Assembly (NCBI RefSeq): GCF_000243095.1
Contig: NZ_AHJE01000036.1
Location: 35,940 to 99,939 of the forward strand
Reading direction: 5' to 3'
Source of the DNA: Cupriavidus basilensis OR16
Lineage (GTDB): Bacteria > Pseudomonadota > Gammaproteobacteria > Burkholderiales > Burkholderiaceae
Length of the DNA: 64,000 bases
Position numbers and translations under genes: made by a program. Shown piece after piece: positions 57,616 through 64,000 of this stretch (position 1 is the first letter of the stretch; every line of letters begins with the position of its first letter). The notes under the pieces are model-generated. The model searched no databases, was not told the origin of the DNA, and was given only the letters and a program-made list of their open reading frames with translations.

Positions 57616-59598
57616 ATGTCCGCCATCGAGTCCGTGATGCAGGAGCATCGCATTTTCAATCCCCCGGAGTCGTTCGCCAAAGCCGCCGCGATCCCCAGCA
57701 TGGAGGCTTACCAGGCCTTGTGCGCCGAAGCCGAGCGCGACTACGAGGGTTTCTGGGCACGCCACGCCCGCGAGCAGCTGCACTGGACCAAGCCCTTCAC
57801 CAAGGTGCTGGACGAGAGCAATGCGCCGTTCTACAAGTGGTTCGAGGACGGTGAGCTCAATGCCTCCTATAACTGCCTGGACCGCAATCTGGACAATGGC
57901 AATGCCGAGAAGGTGGCCATCGTCTTCGAGGCGGATGACGCTACCGTCACCAAGGTCACCTACCGCCAGCTGCATGCCAAGGTCTGCCAGTTCGCCAACG
58001 GCCTCAAGGCGCTGGGCATCAGGAAGGGCGACCGCGTCGTCATCTACATGCCCATGTCCATCGAAGCCGTCGTGGCGATGCAGGCCTGCGCGCGCCTCGG
58101 CGCCACGCACTCGGTGGTGTTCGGCGGCTTCTCCGCCAAGTCGCTGCAAGAACGCCTGGTGGACGTGGGCGCGGTGGCACTGATCACCGCCGACGAGCAG
58201 ATGCGCGGCGGCAAGGCGCTGCCGCTCAAGGCCATCGCCGACGAAGCGCTCACGCTGGGCGGCTGCGAAGCCGTGAAGAGCGTGATCGTGTACCGCCGCA
58301 CCGGCGGCAAGGTCAGCTGGGCCGAAGGGCGCGACCGCTGGATGGACGATGTTGCCGCCGGCCAGCCGGAAACCTGTGAAGCCGAACCCGTCAGCGCCGA
58401 GCACCCGCTCTTCGTGCTCTACACGTCGGGCTCAACCGGCAAGCCCAAGGGCGTGCAGCACAGTACCGGCGGCTACCTGTTGTGGGCGCTGATGACGATG
58501 AAGTGGAGCTTCGACATCAAGCCCGACGACCTGTTCTGGTGCACCGCCGACATCGGCTGGGTCACCGGGCATACCTATATCGCCTACGGCCCGCTGGCCG
58601 CCGGCGCCACGCAGCTGATGTTCGAGGGCGTGCCTACGTATCCCAACGCCGGCCGTTTCTGGGACATGATCGCGCGCCACAAGGTCAGCATCTTCTACAC
58701 CGCGCCCACGGCGATCCGCTCGCTGATCAAGGCGGCCGAGGCCGACGAGAAAATCCATCCCCGGCAATATGATTTGTCGAGCCTGCGCCTGCTGGGCACG
58801 GTGGGCGAGCCCATCAACCCCGAAGCCTGGATGTGGTACTACCGCAATATCGGCGGCGAGCGCTGCCCGGTGGTCGACACCTTCTGGCAGACCGAGACCG
58901 GCGGCCACATGATCACGCCGTTGCCGGGCGCCACGCCGCTGGTGCCGGGCTCGTGCACCTTGCCGCTGCCGGGCATCATCGCGGCCATCGTCGACGAGAC
59001 GGGGCAGGACGTGCCGAACGGCAGCGGCGGCATCCTGGTGGTCAAGCGTCCGTGGCCTTCGATGATCCGCACCATCTGGGGCGACCCGGAGCGCTTCAAG
59101 AAGAGCTACTTCCCGGAAGAACTCGGCGGCAAGCTATACCTTGCCGGCGACGGCTCGATCCGCGACAAGGACACCGGCTACTTCACCATCATGGGCCGCA
59201 TCGACGACGTGCTCAACGTCTCGGGCCACCGCATGGGCACGATGGAAATCGAGTCCGCGCTGGTGTCCAACCCGATGGTGGCGGAAGCCGCGGTGGTGGG
59301 CCGCCCGGACGACATGACCGGCGAGGCCATCTGCGCCTTCGTGGTGCTCAAGCGTTCCCGTCCGAACGAGGAAGAGGCCAAGCAGATCGCCGCGGAGCTG
59401 CGCAACTGGGTGGGCAAGGAGATCGGCCCGATCGCCAAGCCGAAGGACATCCGCTTCGGCGATAACCTGCCCAAGACGCGTTCCGGCAAGATCATGCGGC
59501 GCCTGTTGCGCTCGCTGGCCAAGAACGAAGAGATCACCCAGGACACGTCCACCCTGGAAAACCCCGCCATCCTGGATCAGTTGAAGCAGGCACAATAA
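57616..59598 (+). CDS. acs: Acetyl-CoA synthetase
   Basis: A 660-residue AMP-forming enzyme turning acetate into acetyl-CoA. The A3/P-loop motif is [20 protein letters not shown], later motifs are [12 protein letters not shown] and [20 protein letters not shown], and the catalytic, acetylation-regulated Lys is in [13 protein letters not shown] near the C terminus. It is followed by an acetate-type symporter gene, as in acs-actP loci. Confidence 0.96.
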   Translation: MSAIESVMQEHRIFNPPESFAKAAAIPSMEAYQALCAEAERDYEGFWARHAREQLHWTKPFTKVLDESNAPFYKWFEDGELNASYNCLDRNLDNGNAEKVAIVFEADDATVTKVTYRQLHAKVCQFANGLKALGIRKGDRVVIYMPMSIEAVVAMQACARLGATHSVVFGGFSAKSLQERLVDVGAVALITADEQMRGGKALPLKAIADEALTLGGCEAVKSVIVYRRTGGKVSWAEGRDRWMDDVAAGQPETCEAEPVSAEHPLFVLYTSGSTGKPKGVQHSTGGYLLWALMTMKWSFDIKPDDLFWCTADIGWVTGHTYIAYGPLAAGATQLMFEGVPTYPNAGRFWDMIARHKVSIFYTAPTAIRSLIKAAEADEKIHPRQYDLSSLRLLGTVGEPINPEAWMWYYRNIGGERCPVVDTFWQTETGGHMITPLPGATPLVPGSCTLPLPGIIAAIVDETGQDVPNGSGGILVVKRPWPSMIRTIWGDPERFKKSYFPEELGGKLYLAGDGSIRDKDTGYFTIMGRIDDVLNVSGHRMGTMEIESALVSNPMVAEAAVVGRPDDMTGEAICAFVVLKRSRPNEEEAKQIAAELRNWVGKEIGPIAKPKDIRFGDNLPKTRSGKIMRRLLRSLAKNEEITQDTSTLENPAILDQLKQAQ

Positions 59599-59692
59599 CG
59601 CGGTAACGCGGTCATCCGCCCCCTGCCGGCACGCCTTGCGCGTGACGGCAGGTTCCTTGCTCGCCCAACCCGCCTGCCCAATCACTGCTCCC

Positions 59693-61730
59693 ATGCCTGA
59701 CGAACAGTCGCGCTTTCGCCGACGGCTGCTGCTGTACTACGGCTTGTTCACGATAGGCCTGTTTGTCTTCATCGGCATGATGGGCCTGCTCGAGCATTCC
59801 AGCGGCGATGCCCTCTGGCTCGGCTACGTCTTTCTGTTCGTCACCATCGCCATCTATGCGTGCATCGGGCTGATCTGCCGCACCTCCGACCTCAATGAAT
59901 ACTATGTAGCCGGCCGGCGCGTGCCCGCGCTGTTCAATGGCATGGCGATCGCGGCCGACTGGATGAGCGCGGCATCCTTCATTGGCCTGGCCGGCATCCT
60001 GTTCGCCTCGGGCTACGAAGGCCTGGCCTACGTGATGGGCTGGACCGGCGGCTATTGCCTGGTCGCGTTCCTGCTCGCGCCCTACCTGCGCAAGTACGGT
60101 GGCTACACCATCCCCGATTTCCTCGCCGCACGCTATGGCAATGGCAAGCCCGGCGGCAACATGCCGGTGCGCGCAATCGCGGTGATGGCGGCTTCGCTAT
60201 GTTCCTTCGTCTACCTGGTGGCGCAGATCCATCGTCACGCGCTTTATCGGCGTGGAGTTCGCCGTCGGCGTGTTCTTCGGCCTGGCCGGCATCCTGGTGT
60301 GCTCCTTCCTTGGCGGCATGCGCGCGGTGACCTGGACCCAGGTCGCGCAATACATCATGCTGATCGTGGCCTTCCTGGTTACGGTCAGCATGATCGCGTG
60401 GAAGCACCATCACGACCCGCTGCCGCAGCTGAGCTACGGCACGCTGCTGCAGCAGCTCGACACGCGCGAGCGCAGCATCGAGCGCGACCCGGCCGAGCAG
60501 GCCGTGCGCGAGTACTACCGCCAGCAGGCCATCCAGATGCAGGACCGCATCTCGCGGCTGCCGCACTCGTTCGACGAGGAGCGCAATGCGCTGTCCGCGC
60601 GCTTGCAGGAGCTGCGCTTGCGCAACGCACCGCTGCGCGAGATCAAGACGGTGGAGCGCGAACGGGTCGAGTTTCCGCGTGACATAGCGGCGGCGCAGCA
60701 GCAATGGAACCAGCGGCGCGAAGAAGCCCTCGCGCGCAGCCAGCCTTCCACGCCGTCGACCGAGCCTTATCCGTCGCCCTCGGAGGCGGAGCGCAAGACC
60801 AAGCGGCTGAACTTTGTGCTGCTGGTGTTCTGCCTGATGCTAGGCACCGCCAGCCTGCCGCACATCCTGACGCGGCTCTACACCACGCCGTCGGTCAAGG
60901 AGTCGCGCAACTCCGTGGCGTGGGCGGTGTTCTTCATCGCGCTGCTCTACGTCTCCGCGCCCGCACTTGCGGCGCTGGTCAAGTACGAGTTCTTCCAGCA
61001 CCTGGTCGGCACACCGTACGCGGAACTGCCGCAGTGGGTGGTGCAATGGCGCAAGGTTGACCCGCCGGTGTTCGGCATTCGCGATGTCAATGGTGACGGC
61101 ATCGTGCAATGGGCGGAGATCCTCATCCAGCCCGACATGATCGTGCTGGCCGCGCCGGAAATCGCCGGCTTGCCCTATGTGGTCTCGGGGCTGGTTGCCG
61201 CCGGCGCATTGGCCGCGGCGCTGTCCACCGCCGACGGCCTGCTGCTCACCATTGCCAACGCGCTGTCGCACGACGTTTTCTATCACATGGTCGACCGCAC
61301 CGCGAGTCACCAGCGGCGCGTCACCACCGCCAAGATCGTGCTGCTGGGCGTGGCGCTGTTTGCCTCTTACGTCACCTCGCTGCGTCCCGGCAATATCCTC
61401 TTCCTGGTCGGCGCGGCGTTCTCGCTGGCTGCGTCCAGTTTCTTCCCGGTGCTGGTGCTGGCGATCTTCTGGCGCCGCACCACGGCGGCGGGCGCAGTGG
61501 CCGGCATGGTGGCCGGGCTCGGGGTGGCGGTCTACTATATCTTCGTCAACTACCCGTTCTTTACCCGCATGACCGGCATTTTCGGCAATCGCTGGTTCGG
61601 CGTGGACCCGATCGCCTCCGGTGCGTTCGGCGTGCCCGCGGGCTTCGCTGTGGCCATCCTGGTCAGCCTGCTGACGCCGCGCAACGCACCGGTGATTGAC
61701 CGTCTCGTAACCTACTTGCGACGCGGATAG
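59693..61730 (+). pseudogene. Sodium:solute symporter (ActP-like, long-loop form), frameshifted
   Basis: A transporter of about 680 residues with some thirteen helices, placed after acs as ActP is. It has LNEYYVAGRRVPALFNGMAI and AADWMSAASFIGLAGIL near the N terminus. At about 60228 the frame breaks after VYLVAQI and resumes as VTRFIGVEFAVGVF, with about six residues of a conserved helix missing. A long hydrophilic insert with coiled-coil character (LDTRERSIERDPAEQAVREY) lies between helices, as in the VC_2705-type subfamily. Confidence 0.82.
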
Positions 61731-61792
61731 GGCCTTCGGTCACGAAACACTAGATTTGCGAAACAACACTCTGATATACTCGCGGACTTGCT

Positions 61793-61882
61793 GGAGAGAT
61801 GGATGAGTGGTTTAAGTCGCACGCCTGGAAAGCGTGTATAGGTTAATACCTATCCGGGGTTCGAATCCCCGTCTCTCCGCCA
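61793..61882 (+). tRNA. tRNA-Ser (GGA)
   Basis: A 90-base class II tRNA: acceptor GGAGAGA pairing with TCTCTCC, anticodon loop CTGGAAA giving GGA, a long variable arm (TATAGGTTAATACCTATCC), T-arm GGGGTTCGAATCCCC, encoded CCA. Confidence 0.97.
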
Positions 61883-61891
61883 GAACAACGG

Positions 61892-61920
61892 AAAAAGCCC
61901 TTGATATTCAAGGGCTTTTT
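61892..61920 (+). terminator. Terminator after tRNA-Ser
   Basis: AAAAAGCCCTTG / CAAGGGCTTTTT around ATATT. Confidence 0.9.
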
Positions 61921-61980
61921 CTATTTCCGGGTCAGGGGCGCTATTTCAGGTCAGGGGCGCTATTTCCGGTTCAGGGGCAG
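61921..61980 (+). repeat. Short direct repeats of GTCAGGGGCGCTATTTC
   Basis: The 17-base unit GTCAGGGGCGCTATTTC is present at 61931-61947 and 61950-61966, with a preceding CTATTTC at 61921 and a partial third unit (TTCAGGGGC) at 61970. Period 19 bases. Confidence 0.75.
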
Positions 61981-62020
61981 CGCACACTGGGCACTGGCAG
62001 GGGCGGACTCGGCACGCATA

Positions 62021-62049
62021 AAAAAAGCACCTGTAACAGGTGCTTTTTT
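62021..62049. terminator. Second terminator hairpin
   Basis: AAAAAAGCACCTGT / ACAGGTGCTTTTTT with a one-base loop centre, symmetrical and usable from both sides. Confidence 0.8.
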
Positions 62050-62402
62050 ATTTCCCGCGGTTGAGAGGGGGAGGGGACCGAACCGGGTCGGCAAACTCAT
62101 TGGGATCCGGTTCGGACTTGCAAGCCTAATCGGCTTGCTCGATCTCACTGCCATCTTGGCCAGAGGATCATCTGCCACTTACCTTCGCTTTGCTACTGCG
62201 TGTCTCAGTCGGCAGGACTCCAGTATAGGTCAGCAGAAGTTGGGGTCAACCTGAGTTTAAGGACGGGATGTCGGGGGCTCTCATGGACGGCTTTTGCCGG
62301 CGGGCCATTGCGCTTGTGAGTCCCGCTGCACACGGCACGCCCGCGAGTATTCCCCATGCCGTCGCGGCAAAGGCGCCATGCTACGATCGATAAACAATCG
62401 GG

Positions 62403-62795
62403 ATGAGACACTCAGTGAGCCAAGACATTGCAGCGCGCTTCAACGCGGAGTTGGCCCCGCGGATTGCCGAAACCATCGCGGCGTTGTTCAAGCGCCGTAT
62501 CCGTGTCGAGGTGGTGCCGGACGAGAGGGCTGGCCGCGCTGCGCGCGTCCACCTTTCCGGCGAGCCCCTGGATGAGCCGCGGCGGTTCGCGCAGCAGTTG
62601 AACGTCTACCTGTCATGGGACGGCCTTGAGGTTGAGGCGCTGTTCGCTGCCGGTGGCGCGGAAAAATTCGAGCACTATCTAGCTGCCCTTCCGGGCAAGA
62701 TGCGCGCCTGGCAAACGCCCCGGCAAATCGATTTCGGGACCCGTTCGCAGGCGGATCCCACCGTGCTGCTCGGTGGGCTGGATTTCGAGCATTGA
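62403..62795 (+). CDS. DUF5594-like protein
   Basis: A 130-residue soluble protein, probably starting at MRHSVSQDIAARFNAELAPR. It looks like the Burkholderiales-restricted DUF5594 family by its core RRIRVEVVPDE and QQLNVYLSWDGLEVEAL; this is by recall, not search. No known function. It is convergent with the IclR gene, only 7 bases apart. Confidence 0.6.
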   Translation: MRHSVSQDIAARFNAELAPRIAETIAALFKRRIRVEVVPDERAGRAARVHLSGEPLDEPRRFAQQLNVYLSWDGLEVEALFAAGGAEKFEHYLAALPGKMRAWQTPRQIDFGTRSQADPTVLLGGLDFEH

Positions 62796-62802
62796 ACGGT
62801 CG

Positions 62803-64000
62803 TCACCGCATGCCCAGCAGCCTCTCCACGTTTCGCGCCAGATCGAGCAGCCCCGGTGTGACTTCGCGCTCGCGCGTGGCGAATGGCCTGGCCTGTGCCG
62901 ATACCCCGCAGTTGAAGATCAGCCATTGCGAATCCACTGGCCGGAACAGCGGCACGGCAAAGGCATAGACATCGCTGCGCCATTCGCCGCGATTCACGCA
63001 GTAGCCCTTGGCTTCGAAATCCAGCCGCAGCCGGGACAATTGCGGCTGGAAGCGCAGGAAGGCATCCGGGTCTTGCAGGCGCAGGCGATTGAGCACGCTT
63101 TCGCGCTCTTCGGCGGGCGCCTTGCATAGCCAGGCCTTGCCGATGGCGGTGGTGAGCATGGGCAGCGCGGCGCCGATATCCGGCGTGACGACCAGGCTGT
63201 CGGTGGAGCGGGCGGTTTCCACATAGATCATCTGCGTGCGGTCGCGCATGCCTAGCGACACCGCGCCACCGATGCGATCGGCAAGTTCTTTCATCAGCGG
63301 CCGCGCGATCTGCCGAATATGCATGCTGGCCAGCAGCGGGTAGCCGAGCGAGAGCACGGGCGCGCCGAGCCGGTACTTTGCCTGCGCGGCGTCGCGGCGC
63401 AGATAGCCAAGCACGGTCAGCGTGTGCGTGAGCCTGGCCACGGCCGGCCTGGACTGGCCGGTGCGCTGCGCGAACTCCTTGTTGCCGAGCAGGGACTCGC
63501 CCGGACGGTAGGCCAGCAGGATGTCGATGCCATGCGCGAGCGTGGTGGCGAACTGGCGATCGCCGGTATCGGGTTCGTCGGCCACGGGCGTGCCGCGCGG
63601 CGTGACTTGCGAGGCGTCGCATGTCATCCTGGCGCTCGGCGCCCCGCAATTGAAGACCAGTATCTCGCCATCGATCTCGGCGCGCATCGGCACGGCTACG
63701 GCATGCACGTCGCGCTGCCATTCCCCGCGCGACAGGCAGAAACCGAGCGTGGCGAAATCGCGCGCCGCGGCATCCAGCGCGGCGGCGTGCGCCTGCCATT
63801 GCTCGGCATCGCTGGCGCGCAGCGCTGCCAGTACCGGCTCGCGCTCGCCGGGAGAGGCCTGGCAGAGCCAGGCGCGTCCGATGGCGGTGGGGAGCATGGG
63901 CAGCGAGGCGCCGATATCGGGCCGGAAGGCGATGGCGTCGTGTCCGCGGCTGGTTTCCACGTAGACCATTTGCAGCCGGTCGCGCAGGCCCAGCGAACCG
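62803..64000 (-). CDS. IclR-family regulator with two effector units, cut by the window edge
   Basis: The frame is open to the right edge and continues beyond it. From the C terminus backwards: a complete IclR unit (about 251 residues) with HTH (LLGNKEFAQRTGQSRPAVAR) and effector domain (MIYVETARSTDSLVVTPDIG to CGVSAQARPFATRERE), and before it a second effector domain with the same landmarks (MVYVETSRGHDAIAFRPDIG, FNCGAPSARM). The two halves are about half identical. Either a true duplicated regulator or two tandem genes fused by an in-frame deletion near residue 115-135 of the visible part. The effector is unknown. Confidence 0.75.
   Translation of the reverse strand, partial: GSLGLRDRLQMVYVETSRGHDAIAFRPDIGASLPMLPTAIGRAWLCQASPGEREPVLAALRASDAEQWQAHAAALDAAARDFATLGFCLSRGEWQRDVHAVAVPMRAEIDGEILVFNCGAPSARMTCDASQVTPRGTPVADEPDTGDRQFATTLAHGIDILLAYRPGESLLGNKEFAQRTGQSRPAVARLTHTLTVLGYLRRDAAQAKYRLGAPVLSLGYPLLASMHIRQIARPLMKELADRIGGAVSLGMRDRTQMIYVETARSTDSLVVTPDIGAALPMLTTAIGKAWLCKAPAEERESVLNRLRLQDPDAFLRFQPQLSRLRLDFEAKGYCVNRGEWRSDVYAFAVPLFRPVDSQWLIFNCGVSAQARPFATREREVTPGLLDLARNVERLLGMR

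Larger units (their letters stand above)
61883..62402. other. 520-base repeat-bearing gap after tRNA-Ser
   Basis: No gene supported. It holds two terminators (61892-61920, 62021-62049), a run of 19-base repeats (61921-61980), and an inverted repeat CCGAACCGG / CCGGTTCGG (62078-62115) followed by CAAGCC / GGCTTG (62121-62137). A region after tRNA genes is a common landing site for elements, but no integrase remnant is visible. Confidence 0.55.

Overview
The window comes from the chromosome of a high-GC beta-proteobacterium of the Burkholderiales, most probably Cupriavidus or a close Ralstonia relative. Three things point there: the gene order HAD/Rieske/sppA/maf/yceD/rpmF/plsX/fabHDG-acpP-fabF/rpoE-rseA-rseB-mucD/lepA/lepB/DUF4845/rnc/era/recO/pdxJ/acpS/nagZ, the earP-efp pair with Arg32 in EF-P, and the acs/acetate symporter block. 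The genus is inferred from protein style and synteny, not from a search.

Layout. 1-4.3 kb: house-cleaning enzymes (HAD phosphatase, Rieske protein, SppA, Maf, a SAM methyltransferase). 4.4-10.5 kb: ribosomal protein L32 and the fatty-acid synthesis cluster. 10.5-15.4 kb: the envelope-stress module (RpoE, its anti-sigma factor RseA, RseB, the periplasmic protease MucD). 15.6-23.5 kb: LepA, signal peptidase, RNase III, Era, RecO, PdxJ, AcpS, NagZ. 23.5-28.8 kb: EF-P with its rhamnosyltransferase, UvrC, PgsA and three tRNA genes. 29-34.5 kb: a chemoreceptor, a CPA2 antiporter, and a LysR regulator divergent from a YeiH exporter over a strong palindrome. 34.5-44.3 kb: an integrated phage-satellite-like element next to tRNA-Leu. 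44.3-48.0 kb: small secreted proteins and an iron/heme block (HemP, ExbD, ExbB, TonB, a 21-residue membrane peptide) under two Fur-box-like sites. 48-57 kb: a double-AAA ATPase, MurI, fumarase, a Ser/Ala/Thr-rich protein with a natural His7 tract, a two-component system and a DMT transporter. 57-64 kb: acetyl-CoA synthetase, an ActP-like symporter, tRNA-Ser, a DUF5594-like protein and a two-unit IclR regulator cut by the window edge.

The satellite-like element carries, all on the minus strand, a tyrosine integrase (5' end missing), an excisionase-like protein, a P4-alpha-style primase-helicase, a 27-bp-arm inverted repeat made of GGTAAC iterons (candidate origin), a winged-helix regulator, a capsid-like protein, a Nu1-like HTH protein, a chain of tiny genes joined by ATGA overlaps, and at the tRNA end a metallo-beta-lactamase-fold hydrolase with a two-helix membrane protein. 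That last pair is the best candidate here for an undescribed cargo (possibly defence) system.

Quality warning. At least fifteen genes, including essential ones (acpP, fabF) and uvrC, recO, nagZ, mucD, exbB and actP, carry short frameshifts or internal deletions of a few to several hundred bases. So many lesions, some in genes whose loss is lethal, mean the sequence itself is a draft with assembly or consensus errors; these genes are probably intact in the organism.
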